A stretch of 64,000 nucleotides of DNA from Paramoeba atlantica. Lineage: Eukaryota; Discosea. Below are positions 56,047-64,000 of this stretch, piece by piece; position 1 is the stretch's first letter; the number at the start of each line of letters is the position of its first letter. The notes under the pieces were generated by a model. The model was given only the letters and a program-made list of their open reading frames with translations. It was not told the origin of the DNA and searched no databases. The position numbers and the translations under genes were made by a program. The stretch covers positions 62,001 to 126,000 of the forward strand of contig CDRNVI010000019.1 of assembly GCA_977017575.1 (NCBI GenBank), in the 5' to 3' direction.

Positions 56047-56493
56047 TCATAATGTGCGCTCAGGCTGTACCACAATATGTGGTATTAGATCCGTACAAGC
56101 AACACCCAGAGTTGCGCACCATCGCGGTAAGAGGGTGGCAAGAATGCTGGAGAGGCAGGCGCCTGTGGGATCGACGTTGAGCCCGGATGCCGTGCGCGGC
56201 AGTGGTGCCTCCACGGCATCCCCTCCGGAGGTCATGGCACACAGGGCAGCACTCAAAGCATTGCGTTGAGTGCCGACAACCATGGAGGTGACGCCACTCG
56301 GGACGCAACGACTGGTGCATACCTCCAGAGGAGGCAACCCCGCAGCGTGACGCAGGAAGGCGTGTTGCACGCGTTTAGAAAAGGAGGGGAGGGTGGGGAG
56401 ACTACTGCAGGCACCAATGTGCCGGTTTATGGTTTTCTGGAAATAGTAGGAATAGGCAAGGGGGGGAAGTTTCCCGCAATGGTGGCTAAACAT
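56047..56493 (-). CDS. Unknown small protein in a GC-rich patch
   Basis: 148 residues from the ATG at 56493. The C-terminal two thirds are Ala/Leu/Thr/Ser-rich and GC-rich at the DNA level (GVTSMVVGTQRNALSAALCA, GACLSSILATLLPRWCATLG), unlike the flanking AT-rich DNA. No family recognised. Open frames also exist on the plus strand here (56054-56269 and 56266-56559), so the coding strand is chosen only from the direction of the neighbours. Confidence 0.3.
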   Translation of the reverse strand: MFSHHCGKLPPLAYSYYFQKTINRHIGACSSLPTLPSFSKRVQHAFLRHAAGLPPLEVCTSRCVPSGVTSMVVGTQRNALSAALCAMTSGGDAVEAPLPRTASGLNVDPTGACLSSILATLLPRWCATLGVACTDLIPHIVVQPERTL

Positions 56494-56711
56494 GGGAACA
56501 ATACGATAGTGTATGAACAAAAAGTATTAGTGGTGTTAGGCATGCAGGGTAATTACTAAATACTACATTCTGGTCTTTCTACTTTTCTCTTTTATTTGTT
56601 CCTTCAAAAACGTTTGACTCCAAAGCTGTACACCAGTTTATGAAACCGAAATTAAAGGAATTCTTTGGAAATTAATATCACATACCTTGAGTGTAATTTA
56701 TAAGGTACTAT

Positions 56712-57821
56712 CTATGCTAACGCAGCGCTGTGAAATTTATCAAGTGTACTTTGAATACGAATGCTCACTGTGTTGTCTTCAACTTGGCTTCCCTTTTCTG
56801 TTTCAGACGCCTTATAGAAGCCCCAGTTTTTCTTCAAGTATCGATTACAAGCCACGCCCGGCTGGTGCACGGGACAATATAGCACAGTGTAAAAAGGCTT
56901 GTGAATTTGACTTGTGTCATGAGCGTGTATCTCAGCAGTTACGGAACTCGGTGTACGAGGATCATTATGAAAAACAAACCAACGAAATAGTTGGGAGAAC
57001 GTAATCGCAGAGTGATTGTCCAAAATAACTCTTAATGAAGATCCAAGACAGTGTGGGATCTCCGAATGTTTCGTATCAAAGTGTGAGCTCAGGCACATAC
57101 ACACAAATTTCAGTGCGTTGATACTGTTATGCTCTTGTACATCAAGAGGAGACAACGACAGTAGGGCATTTGCGGCGTCCGTCGTGCTACCTGATTCGGT
57201 CTGCGACCCGGATATGGCCTTCCAGCACAATCTCCGCTCTGCGTATGACTTCGGATTCCAACTCACTCTCACTAGGACCTTCGACGGTATAGAGTATGCG
57301 TATATCCAAGTATCTGTCCGATACGCCTGAGTAACTATGTCGTGACGCAAAATGTCATTTCGAAAGGCATCAGAGTGAGCATTTCGTATTTTCCAAATGT
57401 CTATTTCACTAGTGGTTAGCCTGAGTGAAACATGTTTGACCTCATTGAAGGCGTAGTTGGACTCAATAAAATATATCCGTCTTGCGTTTGGGAACGATAC
57501 GAGGCGTTGAAGATGCGGGTGAGCGTTAATATCCTTCCAGCGAGGATTGATGAGATTGAATCTGCCATAAACAACCTGGTACTTTTCCTCTTCTGTTAAT
57601 TTTTGAAAACTAGAACTCCAAAAAACTCGATTTCCAAAGAGCCCAGCAAAGTATTTTACGCCACATCCTCGTCGCCAATGATTTGACGAAGTCATGGCAC
57701 CTCCGCGGTATCGATCGCGTATAGGATTCCATCGTGGATTGCTACTTCCCCACAGATGCCTCTTTTTCTTTCTTCTGTCAAATGTAACTATCGTGCTCCG
57801 AAACTTTCGACGAAAAGTCAT
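56712..57821 (-). CDS. Unknown protein, 369 residues, basic N-terminus
   Basis: Starts MTFRRKFRSTIVTFDRRKKK then HLWGSSNPRWNP, a strongly basic region, and continues with an aromatic-rich domain (RVFWSSSFQKLTEEEKYQVVYGRFNLINPRWKDIN). The layout recalls kinetoplastid mitochondrial ribosome or RNA-editing accessory proteins, but no family is recognised. The transcript leader carries a four-codon frame (ATG AAC TTA TGA) that overlaps the start codon. Confidence 0.55.
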   Translation of the reverse strand: MTFRRKFRSTIVTFDRRKKKRHLWGSSNPRWNPIRDRYRGGAMTSSNHWRRGCGVKYFAGLFGNRVFWSSSFQKLTEEEKYQVVYGRFNLINPRWKDINAHPHLQRLVSFPNARRIYFIESNYAFNEVKHVSLRLTTSEIDIWKIRNAHSDAFRNDILRHDIVTQAYRTDTWIYAYSIPSKVLVRVSWNPKSYAERRLCWKAISGSQTESGSTTDAANALLSLSPLDVQEHNSINALKFVCMCLSSHFDTKHSEIPHCLGSSLRVILDNHSAITFSQLFRWFVFHNDPRTPSSVTAEIHAHDTSQIHKPFYTVLYCPVHQPGVACNRYLKKNWGFYKASETEKGSQVEDNTVSIRIQSTLDKFHSAALA

Positions 57822-58126
57822 AAGTTCATATAAACCCAAGAACAGTAAATAAGTTCCTAAAGATCAATATGGGGTATTAAAAGTAAGCACCCAAAACATA
57901 GAAAGATAAGAGCCTATTAAATAGTCAGAGAACTTTTATGAATGCTGAACAATGCGCATGTGAGTTTTTCTTTGGTCTAGGAATGAGATAGGAACAGAAG
58001 AATTAGATAGACAAAAAAATACTTGACTGACAAGATTCATACAAGATTATACAGGTTGCATACAGCCTCTACATGGTTGTATACAAGCCTGTACATGGTT
58101 TACGGTAATAGCGTATTTTAAGTCTT
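57822..58126. other. Intergenic, nothing recognised
   Basis: 305 bp; a TACA-rich stretch near 58020-58110 (ATACAAG / CTACATGGTT / GTACATGGTT) is locally repetitive. Confidence 0.45.
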
Positions 58127-60721
58127 TCACTCTAAGTAAGCATAAAATCCTGGACGCATTTTTTCCCGGTGCAAAAATTCTTGCTGTATCAACTGCTCTA
58201 CGCAATGGAGGACAAATTCAGACTGTACTATAAATCTATGGCATGTGTTGTCTTTCACGTGATTCAAAATTTCTTGTTGAGAAATCAATTTGGCCTTTTT
58301 TGCAAGAGAAATAATCAGTGCTCGTATAGTATGGCGTCGATCTTCGATCATTCTTTCATGTTTATTGAGTGATTCTGGACACTCATACTCTTGATTTTGG
58401 GGGCTAAGTAAGCGGGGCAGAAAATATTTCCTTGGCCAGCAAGATGGAGCTTCAGACGCGATACGGTAGTACGAATTGATATCTGAACATGAATCCTCAA
58501 ATAATTTTTCAAGCATGCCACAGGCAACAAGCTGGTCAAGCAGAGAACTGGCCTCGCCTGGGGTCAAAGAACACCGTTCTTGTACGTAAGATTTCGATAT
58601 AATCTCAGGAGTATTTGGCGAATGCGAAGCGCATTCAAGTGAGTTATTAAAACAGGTTAATAATACAGAAGCTTGCAAAGTGGTGCAATAAATAGATACA
58701 GCGCCTCCAAAAGCTGAGAGTTCGACAATTCCCGAGTTCGGAAGAAGTACAAGCTTTCTTCCGCTGTACTTAAGTTGATAGCGCAAGGTAAAATCGGAGT
58801 AAGATTTCATCAGTTCGGGCGCTACAAGCGCTCCAGAGTATTCAGACTCCGACAGATTTGGCCAGCAACCGGTAGTTGCTACTAGAAATTTAGCAGGAGT
58901 CGTAACAAAGTGACAATAATCGGATTGTAAAGGAGACTCCACCAAAGCACAAGCGACATCGTAAATAACAGTTTGTAAGTGAAATAAGCATTGTTGCGAA
59001 ACATTGTCTTCTAGATCGGCTAACAACCTTGCCAAGCCGTCCACACTTCGTGCCAATACTTCGACATTTGCATTTGCTGTACTCCGAGACCACATGGATA
59101 AAAGTAACCGCACTGCTTCCTCGTGTAGCATTTCTTCGAAAGAGTCCTTATTTTGCACGTAAGTGATAAGCTGGACGGATGATTTCAAATTAGCTGAGCT
59201 CTCAGAACCAGGTTTAAATTGCATTTCAAGAATTAGTGCATTGGAGCTATCTGTAGTACCCGCGTGTACGTCACTGACGATACCAAAATCAGTAAGAAGA
59301 GTATGGCACAAAGCTTCAGAAAAGGAAGTTGACAATTCATTCACTATTACGTGAAGTAATTTTTGTAATACGTTTAGCATATCCTGCGAGAAACTTGCTC
59401 GGCGCGTACCTTCTTCCAAGATGGTGTGATACGTCAGAACCGTACATACAACGGCTTTCTTGTCAGTTTGCACGAATGATAGTTTCTCTGTGGCTTCACT
59501 CTTCATAGTTTCATATATTTTCGTACTCAAATACGATTCTTGCAAGCACAATTGCGCTGCCTTTTGTATTTTGTCCCAGAGGCTAAAGTCCTTGCCCTTC
59601 AATGCGTTAACACCGTGCGCAATTATGGTGGATAGATGTGGCTTCAATAAAGTATCTACACACACACTCTGTATTTTTGGTCTTGAGCTTTGTTTTAGAC
59701 TGGTAAAAACTAACTTATCCAGGTGAGATGCTACGCAAAAATACATTTCAAGAAATGTGCGCACGTGATTTGCGTTGCTGAATGTTAGAATCTTAGAACG
59801 CTCTTGAAAGAGTAGTTCCGTTAAGTGATCTAAAAAGGGAAGTTCAATAATTCGTTCATATTCAGTGCGTATCGTGCGTTCAGGGGAAGCAATGTTTTGA
59901 GAAATGGCTTCTCTATTTGACTGGAACGCACTAGCAGCAGGTAAATTAGAGGTTGGCATTGCAGCAGTTGTGCCTTCCAGACAAAAGTTTTCGGATTCAT
60001 TTGCACCTTGCTCCGATGGGAAAGTGCGGATTCTGAATTGGGGCTCCTGTTCAACTCTATCACTCGTTGGATGGCTTTCGGATTCGCGGCCTACACTTTG
60101 GGCATCCGCGTTATTTTCTAACAAAACTAGCAGAGATGTCAGGTTGCGCAACCGATCCCATTCAGAAACAATATCCAGAGACAACTCCTGTCCAGATAAA
60201 GCCCTAACACTGGGAAATGCTTTATCAAAATTTCCAATTTCACGGGAAGGACGTACTACTGAACTTAAGAAGACCGACTCAACTATGCGACGTATTTTAT
60301 CAGAACTGGGCACGCCAATGGAAATATTTTTTCGATACGAAGCAGAAGCGTACGAAGTAATATGAGTAGAAAAGCGCGTCAAACGCTCGTGAAGCCCAAG
60401 AATATCATCGACACTTTTTGGTACGACAGAAGAGCAGTATACACCTAGAAGTGTGGCCAGAGTTTTGTGCATTAAGTCGAATTCTTTCTCCAATAAGAAA
60501 TTCAGTGCCTCGGTCAGCGATTGAACTGTAGGAAGGACGGCGCCCGTGTCTAAGTCTTTGTCTACAAGCCCTTTGAATTCACAAATAAGAACGTGATGAC
60601 AGTACTGACATAAGGTATGGGTGTACGACTGTGTCACTTTGGTGTTGTAGTGAGCTGTCCGCATCTGATAAACTGCAGCAATCGTTTTTTCGTTGTCTGA
60701 TTTTGCTCGAGTCCGGACCAT
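58127..60721 (-). CDS. Divergent cullin
   Basis: 864 residues. The C-terminal half holds the cullin homology domain: FVTTPAKFLVATTGCWPN (family VxVLTTGxWP), then APELMKSYSDFTLRYQLKYSGRKLVLLPNSGIVEL, and the winged-helix NEDD8 region DRRHTIRALIISLAKKAKLISQQEI with a lysine (K808) at the neddylation position, ending EQLIQQEFLHREKMRPGFYAYLE as cullins do (IxREYLxRDxxxxxxYxYLA). The N-terminal half has the helical cullin repeats and an acidic, Ser-rich insert (about 205-285). Cullins scaffold RING ubiquitin ligases. The N-terminal stretch YHHVLICEFKGLVDKDL is poorly conserved, so the adaptor class cannot be named. Confidence 0.85.
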   Translation of the reverse strand: MVRTRAKSDNEKTIAAVYQMRTAHYNTKVTQSYTHTLCQYCHHVLICEFKGLVDKDLDTGAVLPTVQSLTEALNFLLEKEFDLMHKTLATLLGVYCSSVVPKSVDDILGLHERLTRFSTHITSYASASYRKNISIGVPSSDKIRRIVESVFLSSVVRPSREIGNFDKAFPSVRALSGQELSLDIVSEWDRLRNLTSLLVLLENNADAQSVGRESESHPTSDRVEQEPQFRIRTFPSEQGANESENFCLEGTTAAMPTSNLPAASAFQSNREAISQNIASPERTIRTEYERIIELPFLDHLTELLFQERSKILTFSNANHVRTFLEMYFCVASHLDKLVFTSLKQSSRPKIQSVCVDTLLKPHLSTIIAHGVNALKGKDFSLWDKIQKAAQLCLQESYLSTKIYETMKSEATEKLSFVQTDKKAVVCTVLTYHTILEEGTRRASFSQDMLNVLQKLLHVIVNELSTSFSEALCHTLLTDFGIVSDVHAGTTDSSNALILEMQFKPGSESSANLKSSVQLITYVQNKDSFEEMLHEEAVRLLLSMWSRSTANANVEVLARSVDGLARLLADLEDNVSQQCLFHLQTVIYDVACALVESPLQSDYCHFVTTPAKFLVATTGCWPNLSESEYSGALVAPELMKSYSDFTLRYQLKYSGRKLVLLPNSGIVELSAFGGAVSIYCTTLQASVLLTCFNNSLECASHSPNTPEIISKSYVQERCSLTPGEASSLLDQLVACGMLEKLFEDSCSDINSYYRIASEAPSCWPRKYFLPRLLSPQNQEYECPESLNKHERMIEDRRHTIRALIISLAKKAKLISQQEILNHVKDNTCHRFIVQSEFVLHCVEQLIQQEFLHREKMRPGFYAYLE

Positions 60722-61127
60722 TACATCATAAATAATGTACTAGTGGTTTTGCAATTGCATACTACTTACACATAGTATGATACATTCCGAAGTATTAATA
60801 ATTACGCGAAGTACATGTGAATGATACATGACGGGAAGTAAACATTGGGAAATCAGAAAATATCAAAATTAAAGACATTCAGCGTCAAGGAAGAGAGAAT
60901 TCTTTTGTGATAACTTAAGATAATAGTACAAGTCAGTTAAGTATAAACATGGGTAACATTGTACAACTACTTCTAGTACATATTCCGCGACATTTGCTAG
61001 ATGACACAGGTTTATAGCTAATCGTGTGAAATCTGTAATCACTCATTGCCAGTGGATTAGACTCCTTGTCAGTGACATAGACGTTTATCTTAAAATTATA
61101 AGATCATCGTGCATCATCCCCCATAAG
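60722..61127. other. Intergenic, nothing recognised
   Basis: 406 bp, AT-rich; no gene or repeat seen. Confidence 0.5.
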
Positions 61128-62057
61128 CTAGACCACAGCAGTCCGTTTTACTCGCCGAGGTTTGGGAGGTTGTATGTCATTTGGAATATAATAGTTCTTC
61201 ATGAGAAACGGATGCTTTATAATTTCCGAAAGAGTGGGTCGCTTCCGTCCATCTTTTCGCAAAAGTGCCAATATAAATTGCTTGGCATCAGCTGGTACAC
61301 TTGCCGGAATTTCGTATTGCATTGATGCAATTTTGCGCATGACCGCGCGATCGCTCTCGTCCTTAAATGGAGTGCGACCCACAAGCATCTCGTAGCAAAA
61401 AATACCAATACACCACAGATCCGCAGATCCTGTGTAGGAGCCATGTTCAACGATCTCCGGTGGAAAGTATTCCGGCGTCCCGCACATCGTTTTCCGCTCC
61501 ATTGCGGGTGTGTGAACGGACCAACCAAAGTCCGCAAGCTTAATGTTGTCTTGATCATTTAGGAGGATGTTCTCCGGCTTGATGTCACGATGTATAACTC
61601 GGTGCTCGTGGAGATATTTGAGTGCCTCAGTGAGCTGGGCGACGTATTTAGCAGTCTGCGCAACACTGAAGGTTCCAACTTTTTGAAATTTGGAGTAAAG
61701 CATACCCCCGAAGCAGGGCTCAAGTATAAGATAAATATCTGTTTCAGTCCAGAAGTACCCGTAGGTGCGCAACAAGTAAGGGTGCCTGGTGTGGTATGCG
61801 ATTTCTATTTCTCTCCGTAATTGGCTGTACATGCGCATTTCGACAAGTCTTTTGATGCTCATACGTTTTAACGCAACGATATAGTTACTCTTCACTTCAC
61901 ATGCCAGGTACACATCACCATATTGTCCGCTACCAATTTTTTGCAGTAGTTGAAAGTCGCTCTCCTGCCAGTCGTCCCGCGGACGATCAGGAACAACAAT
62001 ACAGTTCTGAACCACACGGCCCGCTGAGTTATTATTTCCGTAGGTTGTAAATGACAT
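61128..62057 (-). CDS. Aurora kinase
   Basis: 309 residues, a compact Aurora. GSGQYGDVY (42-50), catalytic Lys64 in VALKRM, glutamate helix LRREIEIAYHTRHPYLL, HRDIKPEN (156-163), DFGWSVHTP (176-184, the Aurora-specific W after DFG), and the activation segment MERKTMCGTPEYFPPEI with Thr190 as the likely phosphosite. Family role: chromosome passenger kinase for mitosis and cytokinesis; in trypanosomes AUK1. Short N-terminus without the A-box and D-box of metazoan Aurora A. The transcript has TTTATTCTGTTCCAAAG two bases before the ATG. Confidence 0.93.
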   Translation of the reverse strand: MSFTTYGNNNSAGRVVQNCIVVPDRPRDDWQESDFQLLQKIGSGQYGDVYLACEVKSNYIVALKRMSIKRLVEMRMYSQLRREIEIAYHTRHPYLLRTYGYFWTETDIYLILEPCFGGMLYSKFQKVGTFSVAQTAKYVAQLTEALKYLHEHRVIHRDIKPENILLNDQDNIKLADFGWSVHTPAMERKTMCGTPEYFPPEIVEHGSYTGSADLWCIGIFCYEMLVGRTPFKDESDRAVMRKIASMQYEIPASVPADAKQFILALLRKDGRKRPTLSEIIKHPFLMKNYYIPNDIQPPKPRRVKRTAVV

Positions 62058-62294
62058 GCTCTTTGGAACAGAATAAATTTCTTACGCGAAATCAATGTTT
62101 TATTAGAATTGTTTTGTTCGTCACTCCCCTATTTTCAACTTAACCCCATATTTTCATTAGGTTTCATTAGAACTTTGGTTCTAATATTAAGAAACAGGCT
62201 CATTTGGTATACTATTGACTCAGTCAATTCGACTGTTGAAAGGATAACCTTGTAACTTTAGTTTACAGAGAAGAATTGTCCTGAGCTTCACACA

Positions 62295-62864
62295 TTATTT
62301 ACAGTTCAAAAGTAAGAAGCTAGTCAGAAAGGCGCCACAAGTAGTCAAACATATCGTTGAGTATGTTACCCAGAGAAAGTCTTCTCGACGCCCTGTTGGG
62401 ATTTCTGTTATTATTGTATTGTTCGGCTGCCTCACTCCTACTTGTTTTACTCCCACGTAGGCCTGAAAGTTAGGTGAAATATACCTTGTTGCTGAATGTG
62501 CAGAGGTATCTGGATCAGCGTAACGAAAATGAATGGGAAGACTGACATCAAAAGTACCGTTTGTATTACATAACGGCATTATACGAACCTCATACAATTG
62601 TGTTGCTTCATTTTCAGACCGCTCGATGTCTATCGGAGTATTAGCCTCGATCGCACTTGCTTCAATACCTCCCTCACTAGTATCAATATAAAATTGTCTG
62701 GATAAAGGCATTATCAGCGAAAGTGAGTTACACGACTTGTATAAGTAATGTGAGGTCGCACAAGCATTTCTATTCGCAGAAGCATTCAAATCTCCGTGAA
62801 TGCGAAGCTGGCGATGAAAACCGATGCCTATTAAACTCCAGGCGATTGCCACGATTATACTCAT
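62295..62864 (-). CDS. PIG-X/Pbn1-like subunit of GPI mannosyltransferase I
   Basis: 189 residues with a signal peptide (MSIIVAIAWSLIGIGFH) and a C-terminal membrane anchor (LWVTYSTICLTTCGAFLTSFLLL). The central lumenal domain holds SLPIHFRYADPDTSAHSATRYISPNF, close to the PIG-X motif of LPxHxRYxxP followed later by a hydrophobic PxxF. PIG-X partners PIG-M in adding the first mannose of the GPI anchor in the ER lumen. GPI anchoring is prominent in kinetoplastids. Recognition rests mainly on this one motif plus topology. Confidence 0.6.
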   Translation of the reverse strand: MSIIVAIAWSLIGIGFHRQLRIHGDLNASANRNACATSHYLYKSCNSLSLIMPLSRQFYIDTSEGGIEASAIEANTPIDIERSENEATQLYEVRIMPLCNTNGTFDVSLPIHFRYADPDTSAHSATRYISPNFQAYVGVKQVGVRQPNNTIITEIPTGRREDFLWVTYSTICLTTCGAFLTSFLLLNCK

Positions 62865-63076
62865 AAAAGGGCCGTCTTAAAACACGTATTGATTTGCAAA
62901 AGCTACACTAACTGGACTTTGTACTCACTTTATAAAAAATAATGGGTCTCCTAAGGCTCACATAATACACATGTTGTCAAACAGAATGAGAGTAAGGCTA
63001 TAGATAGGAATCCGTTCAAGCAAAAATATGCATAGAAATAGAGAACACTAGTCACACATCTAAATCCGACTATCCA

Positions 63077-63733
63077 TTAGCCATTCTCTTCTACATCCCA
63101 CCTGACCAAGTCAACAAAAATATCTCTATGGGCGTGACGATGTTTTCGATACGATGCTGGGAGATCGTAACGCATTTCCGCAAGGAGGGTAGAAGTGATT
63201 TTACGCGTAGAAGTTGAACAACGTTCTGCCCATCGAGGAAAAAATTCCCTAGTTGATTTAAGATGCAGTGAATACACTCGTGGTGCTACACAGAGGGCTT
63301 CACTGACGAATAGCGTGTCTGCATGAGAACGCGACTTCGTGCCAAACGGAGGATTCATGATAGCTATATCGAAAGAAGAATGAAAGCACCGAGCAACTGA
63401 ACCGGGACGAACTTCATGTTTTATACCAGAAAATATTGAGCGCATTCCAATATCGTCCATGACGTTCTGCGCATGAGCCAGACTGCACTTGTCCACATCA
63501 ACTCCGACAACTGAGGCAGCTCCGAGCAAAGCGGATGCACAAGAAAGTGTCCCAGTACCGCATCCCAGATCTAAGATATGCAACCCTTCAAGCGACTGGT
63601 CTTCTTGTAGGCTCCATAGGCATCGAGCTGCAATATCCGGGGGTGTGAGATACTGTTCCAGTGTTATATCGGGGGATGAGAACTGGAAGTCTAACTCTCG
63701 AAGTGTGGCTTCAAGTTCCCACACACGGTACAT
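63077..63733 (-). CDS. METTL5-like 18S rRNA adenine-N6 methyltransferase
   Basis: 218 residues. LEQYLTPPDIAARCLW (25-40), the SAM loop DLGCGTGTLSCAS (55-67), VGVDVDKCSLAHAQNV (77-92) and the N6-adenine catalytic tetrad NPPF (127-130) with FDIAIMNPPFGTKS are those of METTL5. After it come FVSEALCVAPRVYSLHLKSTREF and a basic C-terminal stretch. METTL5 (with TRMT112) puts m6A into the decoding end of 18S rRNA. Length and order match the family. Confidence 0.9.
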   Translation of the reverse strand: MYRVWELEATLRELDFQFSSPDITLEQYLTPPDIAARCLWSLQEDQSLEGLHILDLGCGTGTLSCASALLGAASVVGVDVDKCSLAHAQNVMDDIGMRSIFSGIKHEVRPGSVARCFHSSFDIAIMNPPFGTKSRSHADTLFVSEALCVAPRVYSLHLKSTREFFPRWAERCSTSTRKITSTLLAEMRYDLPASYRKHRHAHRDIFVDLVRWDVEENG

Positions 63734-64000
63734 TATCTCCTCGTATAAGTCAGTCTTGTCATTCAGTATTGTAGATAATAATGGACCTCCTTTGCTTTAA
63801 AGCTAAAGTCAAAAGTATGTGTTCTTTAAGCACTTCTCACATTTGTGTATTGTATCACTTATAAGGGACTTTCAACGCGCATACATTCTAAAAATTTAGT
63901 TTTCCATTTTATTAGTAAACATCTCGATCAACCGTGTGATAAACACGTTCGCCATCCTACTCTTGATTCTAAACTACATCCAATCCGCTCCGCCCCTTCC
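63734..64000. other. Intergenic at window end
   Basis: 267 bp to the edge; no gene seen. A gene could begin beyond the edge. Confidence 0.45.

Noticed and set aside
56054-56559. Plus-strand frames in the GC-rich patch at 56 kb
   Set aside because: No recognisable family and against the gene direction; kept only as a caution in the minus-strand entry.
1-64000. tRNA, rRNA, snoRNA or spliced-leader RNA genes
   Set aside because: I looked for T-loop-like GTTCGA boxes and for SL-type sequences and found none I could support; a covariance-model scan would be decisive.

Overview
The window looks like nuclear DNA of a euglenozoan, most likely a kinetoplastid or close relative (free-living bodonid or prokinetoplastid; species not determinable). 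Four things point there. About 29 credible protein genes all lie on the minus strand, as in a polycistronic unit. They appear intron-free and closely spaced. Most have a pyrimidine run plus AG within about 0-60 nt upstream of the ATG, as expected of spliced-leader trans-splicing. The one large retroelement has the gag / tyrosine recombinase / RT-RNase H order known from kinetoplastid VIPER elements. The proteins agree (Aurora kinase, an MKK, uS8, a giant PPR-like protein with periodic tryptophans, a kinetoplastid-style LRR protein). This is inference: no spliced-leader RNA, tRNA or rRNA gene was seen.

Layout. 1-3 kb: foldback DNA, mitochondrial EF-P, nested C-tract elements. 3-12.5 kb: phosphoacetylglucosamine mutase, membrane proteins, mitochondrial EF-Tu, a CNOT11-like protein, glutathione synthetase. 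12.5-23.4 kb: a repeat island with a C-tract element, the VIPER-like retroelement (12873-18577), an inverted-repeat unit with covarying hairpin repeats, a second inverted-repeat element with a Tc1-like relic, GC-rich repeats and another C-tract element. 23.4-44.4 kb: RRM protein, DEAH helicase (Prp2 type), M16-family core protein, 2041-residue PPR-like protein, Qc-SNARE, LRR protein, alpha/beta hydrolase carrying a 28-copy minisatellite, ANP32-like protein, ASF1, N-terminal methyltransferase, a small membrane protein. 44.6-46.2 kb: second repeat island. 46.2-64 kb: a DUF2779-type double nuclease of bacterial type, several unknowns, uS8, a CATCHR-like tether protein, an MKK, a cullin, Aurora kinase, a PIG-X-like protein and METTL5.

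The genes do not form one pathway; their order fits housekeeping genes sharing a transcription unit. Themes that recur are mitochondrial function (EF-P, EF-Tu, M16 core protein, PPR-like protein), RNA metabolism (DEAH helicase, CNOT11, METTL5, RRM protein), thiol metabolism, GPI/UDP-GlcNAc supply and cell-cycle or signalling control.

The most unusual content is (a) a set of short non-autonomous elements with C-tract inverted termini, four of which carry the same A-tract plus CCGC-TTC-GCGG hairpin, (b) a very young VIPER-like retroelement, (c) a 39-bp tandem repeat whose stems covary, (d) the DUF2779 nuclease gene in a eukaryote, and (e) a hydrolase split by a 1-kb Thr/Ser/Asn minisatellite.
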